A stretch of 64,000 nucleotides of DNA, taken from assembly GCF_022095615.2 (NCBI RefSeq), contig NZ_CP155559.1, forward strand, positions 1,237,501 to 1,301,500, in the 5' to 3' direction. This document shows, piece after piece, positions 55,253 to 64,000 of the stretch; the first letter of the stretch is position 1, and the number at the start of each line of letters is the position of its first letter. The translations under genes and the position numbers were made by a program. The DNA is from Bacillus thuringiensis (lineage in GTDB: Bacteria > Bacillota > Bacilli > Bacillales > Bacillaceae_G). The notes beneath the pieces were generated by a model. It did no database searches, was not told the origin of the DNA, and worked only from the letters and a program-made list of their open reading frames with translations.

Positions 55253-57010
55253 ATGGAGATGTTAGAAAATTTCAAGGTAGAAAGTACGAAAAAAAAGATT
55301 AAGAGACGTATTGGTAAAGAAGAGTGGATACAAAGACTATTAATTATTTGTATGCTTCTTGCTTTTTTGATCATGCTTGTATTACCCCTATTACAATTGT
55401 TTACACAAGCTTTTTACGATAAAGATGGAGCTTTCATTGGTGTTGCGAATTTCAGTAAATATTTCACAACACCAACGTTAGTTCAATCATTGCAAAATAC
55501 GATATGGATTTCGGGCGCGACAACAATTATTGCAGTGACACTCGCTTTCGCTTACGCCTATGCGATTGCTCGTACGAATTTGTTTGGGAAGCGTGTATTT
55601 CAATATGTTGCGTTGTTACCACTATTCGCACCAACGATGATGCACGGTATCGCACTGACATATTTATTTGGTAATCAGGGGTTAGTAACGAAAGGAATGT
55701 TTGGTTTGTTTGAAGGTATACAAATCCCTTTATATGGACCAGTAGGAATTGTAATGGCTGAAGTCATGTATACATTTCCGCAAGCATTTCTTATATTATT
55801 AATTGCTTTTCAAGGCTCTGATTATCGTTTATATGAAGCTTCTAATATGTTAGGGGCGAGTAAAACAAAGCAATTTTTCACTGTTACTTTACCTAGTGTA
55901 AAGTACGGATTAATTAGTGCGATGTTCGTTGTGTTTACACTTAGTTTCACTGATTTTGGGGCACCAAAAATTGTTGGCGGGCAATATAATGTACTTGCTA
56001 CTGACGTATATAAGCAAGTAATTGGGCAGCAAAATATGCCGATGGGTGCAACTGTCGGAATGATTTTATTAATCCCAGCTATATTTGCATTTGCAGTTGA
56101 TCGCATTACGCAAAGAAAGCAGGCGAATCTCTTATCTTCCAAATCAGTACCTTATAGAATAATAACTAATAAGAAACGAGATGTTATTTCATTTGTATAT
56201 TGTAGCGTAGTAACGCTTATGATTATTCTATTATTTGTGGCAGTTGGTATTGCTGCAAGTGTGAAAGTATGGCCATATAATATGAGCTTTACATTTGAGC
56301 ATTTTAATTTTTCCAGTTTAACAGGAGATGGACTTGAAGCATTTAAAAATAGCGTAATTGTCTCAGCAATTACAGCGGTTATTGGAGCGGTTTTAACATT
56401 TATGTTCGCCTATGCGATTGAGAAAATAGATCAGCTGCAATTTTTCCGAAAAGCAGGTTACTTTTTCTCTATCGTCCCGTTAGCGATACCAGGTTTAGTA
56501 CTTGGGTTAGGCTATGTCTTTTTCTTTAGTCAACCAACCATACAAATTTTTGGACTTTCAGTAACGAATCCGTTTCATTCTCTATACGGAACAATTGTTG
56601 TGCTAGTACTAGTCAATATCATTCATTTTTATTCTGTAACATTTGTTACGGCAACGACAGCTTTAAAGAAATTAGATCGAGAGTTTGAACTTGTTTCACA
56701 GTCGATGGGGGTTCCGTTTTATAAAACATTCTTTAGAGTGACGGTACCGATGTGTTTACCAGCCATTTTAGAAATGGTAATGTACTACTTCGTAAATTCA
56801 ATGGTAACTGTCTCGGCAGTTGTATTCCTATATGCAGCTGATTTTAAACTAGCTGCCGTATCAATTGTAAATATGGATGATGCAGGAAATGTAGCACCAG
56901 CAGCTGCAATGAGTGTACTTATTGTTGTTACAAATATTGTAGTAAGAGTTGTATATGAATGGGGAACGAAAGCACTTCGTAACCGAACTTCACAATGGCA
57001 AAAAAGATAA
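55253..57010 (+). CDS. 2-aminoethylphosphonate ABC transporter permease (fused double domain)
   Basis: 585 residues. Two complete permease domains in one chain, each with about six membrane segments and an EAA-type loop (SNMLGASKTKQFFTVTLP near 200 and SQSMGVPFYKTFFRVTVP near 482). One gene thus replaces two. It starts immediately after the phnT stop. It forms the channel used by PhnS/PhnT. Confidence 0.9.
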   Translation: MEMLENFKVESTKKKIKRRIGKEEWIQRLLIICMLLAFLIMLVLPLLQLFTQAFYDKDGAFIGVANFSKYFTTPTLVQSLQNTIWISGATTIIAVTLAFAYAYAIARTNLFGKRVFQYVALLPLFAPTMMHGIALTYLFGNQGLVTKGMFGLFEGIQIPLYGPVGIVMAEVMYTFPQAFLILLIAFQGSDYRLYEASNMLGASKTKQFFTVTLPSVKYGLISAMFVVFTLSFTDFGAPKIVGGQYNVLATDVYKQVIGQQNMPMGATVGMILLIPAIFAFAVDRITQRKQANLLSSKSVPYRIITNKKRDVISFVYCSVVTLMIILLFVAVGIAASVKVWPYNMSFTFEHFNFSSLTGDGLEAFKNSVIVSAITAVIGAVLTFMFAYAIEKIDQLQFFRKAGYFFSIVPLAIPGLVLGLGYVFFFSQPTIQIFGLSVTNPFHSLYGTIVVLVLVNIIHFYSVTFVTATTALKKLDREFELVSQSMGVPFYKTFFRVTVPMCLPAILEMVMYYFVNSMVTVSAVVFLYAADFKLAAVSIVNMDDAGNVAPAAAMSVLIVVTNIVVRVVYEWGTKALRNRTSQWQKR

Positions 57011-57031
57011 ATAAGAAGGGTGATGGATTGA

Positions 57032-57826
57032 ATGAAAATAGAAGCAGTTATTTTTGATTGGGCAGGTACGACAGTTGATTATGGATGTTTTGCACCACTT
57101 GAAGTATTTATGGAGATTTTCCATAAACGCGGTGTTGAAATTACTGCAGAAGAAGCTCGTAAGCCAATGGGGTTATTGAAAATTGATCATGTTAGGGCAC
57201 TAACAGAGATGCCTCGTATTACGAGTGAGTGGAATCGTGTTTTCGGACAATTACCAACTGAAGCAGACATTCAGGAGATGTATGCGGAATTTGAAGAAAT
57301 TCTCTTTGCTATTTTACCGCGCTATGCGTCGCCGATTCATGGAGTAAAAGAAGTGATTGCTTCTTTACGTGAAAGAGGAATTAAAATTGGTTCAACGACT
57401 GGCTATACGAGAGAAATGATGGATATTGTAGCAAAAGAAGCAGCGCTACAAGGGTATAAACCTGATTTTCTTGTCACGCCAGATGATGTTACAGCGGGTC
57501 GTCCGTATCCGTGGATGTGTTATAAAAATGCGATGGAACTTGGTGTCTATCCTATGAATCATATGATAAAAGTTGGGGACACGGTATCAGATATGAAAGA
57601 GGGAAGAAATGCTGGTATGTGGACAGTTGGTGTAATTCTTGGCAGTAGCGAGCTCGGTTTAACTGAGGAGGAAGTGGAGAATATGGATCCAGCAGAACTT
57701 CGTGAAAAAATAGAAGTAGTTCGCAATCGTTTCGTTGAAAATGGGGCGCACTTTACGATAGAAACGATGCAGGGACTCGAAAGCGTAATGGAGCATATCG
57801 AGAAACAAGAACTTATTATTTCATAA
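57032..57826 (+). CDS. phnX: Phosphonoacetaldehyde hydrolase PhnX
   Basis: 264 residues. HAD fold with nucleophile Asp9 in FDWAGTTVD, Schiff-base Lys50 in MGLLKIDHV, and later GDTVSDMKEG. Cleaves the C-P bond of phosphonoacetaldehyde to acetaldehyde and phosphate. Upstream, an ATG-GAT-TGA precedes the start codon. The well-studied B. cereus enzyme starts MDRM, so the CGA/AGA codon is TGA here and translation must begin at MKIEAV (57032). Confidence 0.96.
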   Translation: MKIEAVIFDWAGTTVDYGCFAPLEVFMEIFHKRGVEITAEEARKPMGLLKIDHVRALTEMPRITSEWNRVFGQLPTEADIQEMYAEFEEILFAILPRYASPIHGVKEVIASLRERGIKIGSTTGYTREMMDIVAKEAALQGYKPDFLVTPDDVTAGRPYPWMCYKNAMELGVYPMNHMIKVGDTVSDMKEGRNAGMWTVGVILGSSELGLTEEEVENMDPAELREKIEVVRNRFVENGAHFTIETMQGLESVMEHIEKQELIIS

Positions 57827-57841
57827 AAGGGGAATAAGATC

Positions 57842-58939
57842 ATGACTGAAAATCATTACTTATTATTAACACCAGGACCATTAACGACAACAAAAACGGT
57901 AAAAGAAGTTATGTTATACGATTGGTGTACGTGGGATGCTGAATATAACAAAATGGTACAAGAGGTAAGATCTAAACTTGTATCGTTAGCGACGAAAGAA
58001 GAAGAGAAATATACGACTGTTCTCATGCAAGGAAGCGGTACGTTTTCAGTTGAAGCAGTAATTGGTTCTGTTATTCCTAAAAATGGAAAGTTGCTTGTTT
58101 GTACAAATGGTGCGTACGGTAAGCGCATTGTACAAATGGCAGAGATGTTACATATAGATGTGGTGGTTAGTCAAACAGAAGAATGGGAGCCTACTAATAT
58201 TGCAGAAGTAGAAAAGATATTGCAACAAGATAAAGAGATTACGCATATTGCAGTTGTTCATTGTGAAACAACTACAGGTATTATCAATCCAATTGTAGAT
58301 GTATGTAAATTAGGGAAGCAATATGGAAAAGTAACACTAGTTGATGCAATGAGTAGTTTTGGTGGTATTGAAATAGATATCGCTGAGTTGCAAATTGACT
58401 TTTTGATTAGTAGTGCGAATAAATGTATTCAAGGGGTTCCTGGATTCGGCTTTGTTATTGCAAAGCGCGATGAATTGTTGAAATGTAAAGGGCAGGCACG
58501 TTCATTATCATTAGATTTATACGATCAGTGGGAAACGATGGAAAATCAAAATGGGAAATGGCGTTTTACGTCACCTACACATGTTGTACACGCTTTTTAT
58601 CAAGCACTACTTGAATTAGAAAAAGAGGGCGGAGTAAAAGCGCGTTACAATCGATATTATAACAATCAAAAACTATTAGTGAATAGAATGAGAGAAATCG
58701 GATTTAAGCCACTAGTAGATGAAAAATATCAATCGCCTATTATTACATCCTTCATTTATCCAGAAGAGTGGTTTGATTTTGGACAGTTATACAATGAATT
58801 AAAGTGTGATGGATTTGTTATTTATCCAGGTAAAATTTCAAAAGTAGATACATTCCGCATTGGAAATATCGGTGATGTACATGAGGCAGATATTAATCGC
58901 TTAGTTGATAGTATTGCTAAAGGAGTTGTTATAGGTTGA
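57842..58939 (+). CDS. phnW: 2-aminoethylphosphonate-pyruvate transaminase PhnW
   Basis: 365 residues. Class V PLP aminotransferase. The cofactor lysine is Lys194 in [15 protein letters not shown], and [14 protein letters not shown] begins the protein. It converts 2-aminoethylphosphonate plus pyruvate into phosphonoacetaldehyde and alanine, feeding PhnX. AAGGGGAATAAG precedes the ATG. The next gene overlaps its stop. Confidence 0.95.
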   Translation: MTENHYLLLTPGPLTTTKTVKEVMLYDWCTWDAEYNKMVQEVRSKLVSLATKEEEKYTTVLMQGSGTFSVEAVIGSVIPKNGKLLVCTNGAYGKRIVQMAEMLHIDVVVSQTEEWEPTNIAEVEKILQQDKEITHIAVVHCETTTGIINPIVDVCKLGKQYGKVTLVDAMSSFGGIEIDIAELQIDFLISSANKCIQGVPGFGFVIAKRDELLKCKGQARSLSLDLYDQWETMENQNGKWRFTSPTHVVHAFYQALLELEKEGGVKARYNRYYNNQKLLVNRMREIGFKPLVDEKYQSPIITSFIYPEEWFDFGQLYNELKCDGFVIYPGKISKVDTFRIGNIGDVHEADINRLVDSIAKGVVIG

Positions 58940-60120
58940 AAGTATTTTGCTTAGGTGGAGCAGGTAAAATTTGTCGTGAAGCAATTTTAGATTTAGTGCA
59001 ATTTTCATCTTTTGAGACGATTACAGTAGCTGATTTTAATGAAGAAGAGGGCCTGAGAGTAGTAGAATGGCTCAACGATCCTCGCGTTGATTTTGTGAAA
59101 GTAGATGTAACGAATCATGAGGATACGGTTGCAAAAATGAAGGGCTATGACATTGTAATGGATGGCACGACGATAAAGCTAAATGGTTTGTCAACTCGAT
59201 GTATTGCAGAAGCAGGTTGTCATGGTGTGAATTTGAATGGATTTGGTGAAGAAAATGATTCGCATTCTATATTTGTTCAAAACGGAAAAACATGTTTACC
59301 TGGTTTTGGTATGACGCCAGGTGTAACGCAAATGATGGCAATGCATGCAGCAAATCAGCTAGATACTGTAGAATCAGTTCGTGTCAGTCACGGTTCGTAT
59401 CGTCCGATTGCTTTTTCTGCATCAATTACAGAAACAACGACATATGAATATGATCCACATTTACCATCGCGTACAGTGTATGAAGATGGTGAGTTTAAGC
59501 AAGTACCTCCGTTTGCGCGTCCGAGAGAAATTGAATTACCGGCGCCTTATGGTAAGGGAACGCAGTATATAATCCCGCATTCTGAAACGATTACGTTAGC
59601 AAAGGCACTGAAAAATAAAGGCGTCAAACTGATAGAGACGAGAGGGACTTGGCCAAAGCAAAATATGCAGCTCGTACGTGCTTTATATGATTATGGTATA
59701 TTGCGTAATGATCAAGTTGAAATAAATGGGGAAGAAATCGGCATTATGGATTGTATTTCGAAGTATTTATTGCAATCGAAAGAGGGACAAGAAACAGAAA
59801 TTTACGGTTATGCACTTCATGTAGAAGTAATAGGTATGAAAAATAATGAGAAACAAAGGCACGTATTATATCATACACACCCGTTATCTGATGGATCTGT
59901 TGTAGGATGGGAAAAATTAAGAGCTTATACGAGAAACGTAGGTATTCCATTTGGGATTGCTACAGATTTAATCGCAAATGGAAATGTAAATAAAGTTGGA
60001 GTTGTGACACCTGAGGAAGCTTTTGTAAATCCACAAATTATTTTTGATGAACTAGTAAAGCGTGGTATTCATATTCATGAAGAAGTTTTTACTGAAAAAG
60101 AAAGTTATAACTTTGTATAA
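58936..60120 (+). CDS. Saccharopine-dehydrogenase-like oxidoreductase of the phn operon
   Basis: 394 residues from TTG 58936, overlapping the phnW stop (TTGA) with AAAGGAG 10 bases upstream. The N-terminal Rossmann fold ([15 protein letters not shown], about 3-17, then VADFNEEEG) and a C-terminal domain as in the Sacchrp_dh family ([29 protein letters not shown]). The phosphonate pathway (PhnW-PhnX) does not need this enzyme, so it may widen the substrate range, for example by oxidising a secondary amine or recycling an amino acid. Function not established. Confidence 0.75.
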   Translation: MKVFCLGGAGKICREAILDLVQFSSFETITVADFNEEEGLRVVEWLNDPRVDFVKVDVTNHEDTVAKMKGYDIVMDGTTIKLNGLSTRCIAEAGCHGVNLNGFGEENDSHSIFVQNGKTCLPGFGMTPGVTQMMAMHAANQLDTVESVRVSHGSYRPIAFSASITETTTYEYDPHLPSRTVYEDGEFKQVPPFARPREIELPAPYGKGTQYIIPHSETITLAKALKNKGVKLIETRGTWPKQNMQLVRALYDYGILRNDQVEINGEEIGIMDCISKYLLQSKEGQETEIYGYALHVEVIGMKNNEKQRHVLYHTHPLSDGSVVGWEKLRAYTRNVGIPFGIATDLIANGNVNKVGVVTPEEAFVNPQIIFDELVKRGIHIHEEVFTEKESYNFV

Positions 60121-60160
60121 GTAAGGCTGTTTATGAGGTCGAAATCAATGGGGTGAGGCT

Positions 60161-60943
60161 ATGTCTGTAGTAGGTGAAGAAAGAAAGCGAACCATTCTTG
60201 AGAAGGTAGAGTTTAAAGGGAAAGTAAAAGTTTCAGAATTAGCGAGAGAGTTTGCTGTATCAACAGAGACGATTCGCCGTTATTTAGAAGAATTGGATCG
60301 TGAAAAGAAGTTGAAGAAAGTGTATGGTGGAGCCGTCCAACTTCCGGGAGCTGGAATAGAGGCACCAATGTTAGAACGAGAGATGCTGCATATAGAAGAG
60401 AAGAAGAGAATTGGGTATAAAGCAGCAACGTTTGTGGAAGATGGAGATGTGATTGCGATTGATGATGGAAGTACACCACTTCAAATGGTGCCATATCTTG
60501 TTCATCGTAAAAATTTAACGATTGTAACAAATTCATTTCCAGTAGCTACACAATTAATTTCTTCTATTAATAAAAAGATGTTTCATGGTGAAGTTTTATT
60601 TATTGGTGGAAAAATATCTCCAAAGCATTCACGTGTGTCAGGGTCTATTTCGCAGCAAGTAATCCAACAATTTCATTTTCATAAAGCATTCGTATCGATT
60701 GATGGATTGTTACCTGGTTTTGGGGTTTCTAGTTTTGAATTAGAAAAGGCAAAACTGTCAGAAGCGATGGTGAAATTAGCAGAGAAAACATATATTTTAT
60801 GTGATCATACAAAAGTAGGGGTAAAAGGAAATTACCGAATCGCAGCGTTTTCGCGTATTCAACATGTCATTTGTGATAAGAAAATGCCCTATAGTTTTGA
60901 AGAGGAAGTCAAAAAGCATAGTATTCAATGGACAATTTGCTAA
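60161..60943 (+). CDS. DeoR-family regulator of the phn operon
   Basis: 260 residues with GGGGTGAGG upstream. N-terminal DeoR HTH (KVKVSELAREFAVSTETIRR, about 20-39) and a C-terminal sugar-phosphate-isomerase-like sensor (IDDGSTPLQMVP, LFIGGKISPKHSRVSG, DHTKVGV). Forty bp after the phosphonate genes and in the same direction, so probably co-transcribed; the inducer would be a phosphonate or its product. Confidence 0.85.
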   Translation: MSVVGEERKRTILEKVEFKGKVKVSELAREFAVSTETIRRYLEELDREKKLKKVYGGAVQLPGAGIEAPMLEREMLHIEEKKRIGYKAATFVEDGDVIAIDDGSTPLQMVPYLVHRKNLTIVTNSFPVATQLISSINKKMFHGEVLFIGGKISPKHSRVSGSISQQVIQQFHFHKAFVSIDGLLPGFGVSSFELEKAKLSEAMVKLAEKTYILCDHTKVGVKGNYRIAAFSRIQHVICDKKMPYSFEEEVKKHSIQWTIC

Positions 60944-60949
60944 ATAAAT

Positions 60950-60985
60950 TGAACTCCCACCTGATTTTGAGGTGGGAGTTTTACT
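60950..60985 (+). terminator. Terminator of the phn operon
   Basis: 11-bp stem AACTCCCACCT/AGGTGGGAGTT followed by TTTACTG. Confidence 0.9.
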
Positions 60986-61103
60986 GTCCGCAATAAGCGG
61001 GATAAAAGATTTGGATTTATGCAAAAAGTGGACACATTTTCACATCTCGTTCATATAATTTACCAATACAAAAAAAGTTGGTCGAAGGAAAGAAGGGAAA
61101 AGT

Positions 61104-61223
61104 ATGTCAGAACGGATCTATAATAAACTTGTATTGTATGCAAATATTTTGCAAAAAATTGGTGTTATAAATGAAAAAGAAAAAAGTGAAATTCTTCATA
61201 CGATAGGTAAAAAGGCCCTTTGA
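61104..61223 (+). CDS. Small protein of unknown function (39 residues)
   Basis: From ATG 61104, 7 bases after GAAGGGAA, to TGA 61221. Amphipathic helical composition (MSERIYNKLVLYANILQKIG, then VINEKEKSEILHTIGKKAL). The stop codon lies in a terminator hairpin, as in other compact units here. No family recognised; it may be a regulatory or spore-related peptide. Confidence 0.6.
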   Translation: MSERIYNKLVLYANILQKIGVINEKEKSEILHTIGKKAL

Positions 61224-61242
61224 ATAAAGGGTTTTTTATTTT
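61209..61242 (+). terminator. Rho-independent terminator
   Basis: CCCTTT-GAAT-AAAGGG stem followed by T6. The stop of the 39-residue protein is in the stem/loop. Confidence 0.85.
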
Positions 61243-61279
61243 TTATCTTTGGAAATATAAATTTAATGTAATATTCTCA

Positions 61280-61309
61280 TTGACAATGATAATGAGATTC
61301 ATTATCATT
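61280..61309 (+). promoter_or_regulatory. ilsA promoter covered by a Fur box
   Basis: TTGACA (61280-61285), 17 bases, TATCAT (61303-61308). The palindrome AATGATAATGA-GAT-TCATTATCATT (61285-61309) is a near-ideal Fur box laid across the promoter, so iron-loaded Fur should silence the gene. Confidence 0.85.
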
Positions 61310-61320
61310 TATTTGTAGGT

Positions 61321-61341
61321 AATTGATAAGGGTTATCAATT
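61321..61341. promoter_or_regulatory. Second Fur-like palindrome
   Basis: AATTGATAA-GGG-TTATCAATT, 9-bp arms, 12 bp after the first box. It may bind a second Fur dimer or form a 5'-UTR hairpin. Confidence 0.6.
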
Positions 61342-61372
61342 ATGAGAATTATATATGATAGGGGATATTATT

Positions 61373-63673
61373 TTGAAAAAAAATTATATGAAGGCGTTAG
61401 TAGTAGCAACAACATTAGCAATTCCATTTGCTGCGTATTCTACTCCAGCATTAGCAGCAATAAAAATTGAAGCAAACCAATCGGTAGCAGCAGCGAGTGA
61501 TCGCACGTATGATACTGAGATTAAAATATATAAGGATCAAAAAGATGAGCCATCTATGGTTTCTCAATATATAAAAGATCCTAAAGTAGCGATTGCAGCT
61601 GGGAAAAAAATTGTTACTGTAACAATGCAAGATAGCGATTATTTTCAATATCTTAGAATAGAAGATAGAAACCAGCCTGGTGTATTTCATGATGTAAAAG
61701 TTTTGTCAGAAGATAAGAGAAAAAATGGGACGAAAGTAGTTCAATTTGAAATTGGTGAATTTGAGAAGAAGCATAATATGCAAATGCATATACTTATTCC
61801 AGCTATTGGATACGATCACAAATATCAAGTGCAATTTGAAATAAAAGATCCAACTGTAGGCGACAAAGAAACAGAGAAACCAGATGATAACTCTAATTCA
61901 GGCAATACGGAAACGGATAATCCAGTTGATAATCAAAATATGATAACAGATAACAAATTAAGAGAACTTGTTAATAAAAAAGTATTTAATAGAAAAGATT
62001 TAAATACACCAATTACGAAAGAAGAGTTATTACAAGTAAAGGACTTGTTTTTAAATACGAATGAGATTCTTGATTATAGTGCATTAAAATATATGCCAAA
62101 TTTAAAATCTTTAACAGTTGCGAATGCGAAAATAACAGACCCGTCGTTCTTTGCGAACTTAAAGCAATTAAATCATTTAGCTTTGCGTGGTAATGAATTT
62201 TCAGATGTAACGCCACTTGTTAAGATGGATAATTTAGAATCTCTTGATTTAAGTAATAATAAAATTACAAATGTTGCACCATTAGTTGAAATGAAAAATG
62301 TAAAAAGTTTATATCTATCAGGAAACCAAATAGAAGATGTAACAGCATTATCGAAAATGGAACAACTAGATTACTTGAATTTAGCAAATAATCAAATTAA
62401 GAATATTGCTCCATTAAGCGTGTTGAAAAATGTAACATACTTAACTTTAGCAGGTAATCAAATTGAAGATATTAAACCGTTATATTCATTACCTTTAAAG
62501 GACTTAGTATTAACACGTAATAAAGTTAAAGATTTATCGGGTATTGATCAAATGAATCAATTAACTAAATTATTTATCGGGAAAAATCAAATTGAAGATG
62601 TGACACCACTTGCTAAAATGAATCAGCTTACAGAATTAGATTTACCTAATAATGAGTTAAAGGATATTACTCCATTATCTAAGCTAGTAAACTTACAAAA
62701 GCTTGATTTAGAAGCAAATTATATTTCAGACTTATCGCCAGTTAGTAATTTGAATAAGTTAGTATATTTAAGTTTTGTTGCAAATGAAATCCGCGATGTT
62801 AGACCAGTAATAGAACTAAGTAAGAAGGCCTATATTAATGTTCAAAACCAAAAAGTCTTTTTAGAGGATACAGAAGTAAATAAAGAAGTAAAAGTGCCTA
62901 TATACGAAAAAGACGGTGAGGTATCTACAAAAATCCGTCTGAAGAGTGATGCTGGTACGTATAGTAATGGTGTAGTGAAATGGAGTACACCAGGTGAGAA
63001 AGTATACGAATTTGGAGTGAAAGATCCATTTGCAGATACAGGAATCTTCTTTACAGGATCTGTAATTCAAAATGTAGTAGAAAGTAAAGAAGACAACACT
63101 TCTAAAGAAGGCAATACTTCTAAAGAAGATGAAAAAGTAGAAGTAGTAGAATTTAAAGATGTACCAAAAGGACATTGGTCAGAAGAAGCAATTCATTATT
63201 TAGCGAAAGAAAATATTTTCAAGGGATATGGAAATGGACAATTCGGATTTGGGGATCGTATTACTCGAGGACAAGTTGCGTCTTTAGTACAAAGGTACTT
63301 GAAATTAGAAAATAAAGTAGAGCAGAAAGAGAGATTTACAGATACGAAAGGGCATATGTTTGAGCAAGATATTGCTACAGTTGCGCAAGCTGGAATTATG
63401 CAAGGTGATGGTACTGGGGAGTTTCGTCCAGATGGAGTATTAACTCGATACGAAATGTCTGTAGTATTACATAAAGTATTTCAGTTAAAAGAAGATAGAA
63501 ATAATAAAGTGAACTTTAAAGATGTACCAACTGGTCATTGGGCAGAAGGTTATGTGAAAACGTTAGCGGATAATAATATATCAAAAGGTGATGGAAAAGG
63601 AAACTTTTTAGGTGATGATTTCGTAACACGTGAACAATATGCACAGTTTTTATATAACGCAATAACGAAATAA
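61373..63673 (+). CDS. ilsA: IlsA-type iron-regulated surface protein (NEAT-LRR-SLH)
   Basis: 766 residues from TTG 61373, 6 bases after AGGGGAT. Signal peptide to about residue 29. One NEAT domain (about 43-158) with the haem-binding Tyr pair Y147/Y151 (YDHKY) and the SMVSQYI lip. Then at least 11 leucine-rich repeats (about 240-480, L-x2-L-x-L-x-x-N-x-I), a linker, and three C-terminal SLH modules (about 593-766) that anchor it to the cell wall polymer. This is the layout of B. cereus IlsA, which binds haem, haemoglobin and ferritin. Two Fur-type palindromes precede it. Confidence 0.95.
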   Translation: MKKNYMKALVVATTLAIPFAAYSTPALAAIKIEANQSVAAASDRTYDTEIKIYKDQKDEPSMVSQYIKDPKVAIAAGKKIVTVTMQDSDYFQYLRIEDRNQPGVFHDVKVLSEDKRKNGTKVVQFEIGEFEKKHNMQMHILIPAIGYDHKYQVQFEIKDPTVGDKETEKPDDNSNSGNTETDNPVDNQNMITDNKLRELVNKKVFNRKDLNTPITKEELLQVKDLFLNTNEILDYSALKYMPNLKSLTVANAKITDPSFFANLKQLNHLALRGNEFSDVTPLVKMDNLESLDLSNNKITNVAPLVEMKNVKSLYLSGNQIEDVTALSKMEQLDYLNLANNQIKNIAPLSVLKNVTYLTLAGNQIEDIKPLYSLPLKDLVLTRNKVKDLSGIDQMNQLTKLFIGKNQIEDVTPLAKMNQLTELDLPNNELKDITPLSKLVNLQKLDLEANYISDLSPVSNLNKLVYLSFVANEIRDVRPVIELSKKAYINVQNQKVFLEDTEVNKEVKVPIYEKDGEVSTKIRLKSDAGTYSNGVVKWSTPGEKVYEFGVKDPFADTGIFFTGSVIQNVVESKEDNTSKEGNTSKEDEKVEVVEFKDVPKGHWSEEAIHYLAKENIFKGYGNGQFGFGDRITRGQVASLVQRYLKLENKVEQKERFTDTKGHMFEQDIATVAQAGIMQGDGTGEFRPDGVLTRYEMSVVLHKVFQLKEDRNNKVNFKDVPTGHWAEGYVKTLADNNISKGDGKGNFLGDDFVTREQYAQFLYNAITK

Positions 63674-63678
63674 AAGAT

Positions 63679-63725
63679 GAAAAAATACGTTATTCTTTGA
63701 TTTAAAAAGAATAACGTATTTTTTA
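63679..63725 (+). terminator. Terminator of ilsA
   Basis: 17-bp stem around AAATACGTTATTCTTT / AAAGAATAACGTATTT followed by T-run. Confidence 0.9.
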
Positions 63726-63803
63726 TGTATAAAATGAAATAGGCAATAGACAGGAGTATAGACATATGAATGGCCCATTTTAAAGAAGAGCTATGAAACT
63801 ATA

Positions 63804-63832
63804 TTGACAAAAAGGCATTCTCATGTGATAAT
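63804..63832 (+). promoter_or_regulatory. Sigma-A promoter of the last gene
   Basis: TTGACA (63804-63809), 17 bases, GATAAT (63827-63832), about 90 bp before the start codon of the partial gene at the right edge. Confidence 0.7.
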
Positions 63833-63922
63833 TCAATTAAATTTTTAGAATAATCAAAAAAATACTCCTTTTACATAAAAAGGATTCGAACATTATATAA
63901 ATATTACGCCGGGGGTGACGAA

Positions 63923-64000
63923 ATGTTATTTTTTCTAAAGAAATGGAATGAATTAAAAGATGTGAAATCTGAATTGGCACTTCGTGATTGGTTTTATGGT
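63923..64000 (+). CDS. 5' end of an unidentified gene (partial)
   Basis: ATG 63923 with GGGGGTGA 5 bases upstream. The 26 visible codons (MLFFLKKWNELKDVKSELAL...) remain open at the window edge. Too short to identify. Confidence 0.55.
   Translation, partial: MLFFLKKWNELKDVKSELALRDWFYG

Larger units (their letters stand above)
63674..63922. other. Intergenic region after ilsA
   Basis: About 250 bp holding the ilsA terminator and, further on, a consensus promoter. A short ATG frame near 63766 ends after five codons and is not a gene. Confidence 0.5.

Overview
The window is a low-GC Firmicute chromosome segment from the Bacillus cereus group (B. cereus / thuringiensis / anthracis). This is shown by a sipW-tasA-calY-sinR-sinI-inhA1 block, a divergent polyhydroxyalkanoate cluster (phaJ-phaP-phaQ / phaR-phaB-phaC), a spore SASP gene, two exact matches to the PlcR box, and an IlsA-type NEAT-LRR-SLH surface protein. 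Genes have strong Shine-Dalgarno sites, frequent GTG/TTG starts and many intrinsic terminators. The species cannot be settled from the sequence alone.

Layout. 0-9 kb is a patchwork of small unknown genes, a lipoprotein, a decayed stretch with the 3' end of a short-chain dehydrogenase, an ABC exporter whose ATPase gene carries an in-frame TAG, an isolated tRNA-Val(GAC) with a degenerate copy of its 5' half 1.2 kb away, a secreted protein behind a PlcR box, and a methyltransferase. 9-17 kb holds a D,D-carboxypeptidase and the biofilm-matrix block (sipW, tasA, a repeat-rich surface protein, calY) with SinR-type palindromes at three promoters, followed by sinR, a 44-residue sinI and inhA1. 17-28.6 kb has an aldehyde dehydrogenase, a potABCD polyamine transporter, a PAP2 phosphatase, an MMPL exporter, an RNA pseudouridine synthase and a secreted CAP-domain protein.

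28.6-40 kb is a 2-hydroxy-acid oxidation region: glcDF-like genes with a CdaR-type regulator, then a lipoprotein / two-component operon, then lutR (apparent CTG start) and lutABC. 40-45 kb has comC, a small receiver-like protein, a formate/nitrite channel with Fnr and cre sites, a TerC-type transporter behind a yybP-ykoY (Mn2+) riboswitch, and a KtrB/TrkH subunit. 45-53 kb has a SASP, the PHA cluster, a DAO-type oxidase, a second KtrB/TrkH subunit and small spore-type genes.

53-61 kb is a complete 2-aminoethylphosphonate operon: binding protein, ATPase, fused double permease, phosphonoacetaldehyde hydrolase, transaminase, an unassigned saccharopine-dehydrogenase-like enzyme and a DeoR-type regulator. 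The window ends with ilsA behind two Fur-type palindromes and the first codons of a further gene.

The most interesting leads are the unassigned phn-operon enzyme, the lipoprotein/two-component trio, the repeat protein in the SinR regulon, the tRNA duplication and the PlcR boxes. All functions are read from sequence motifs and family knowledge; no search was run.
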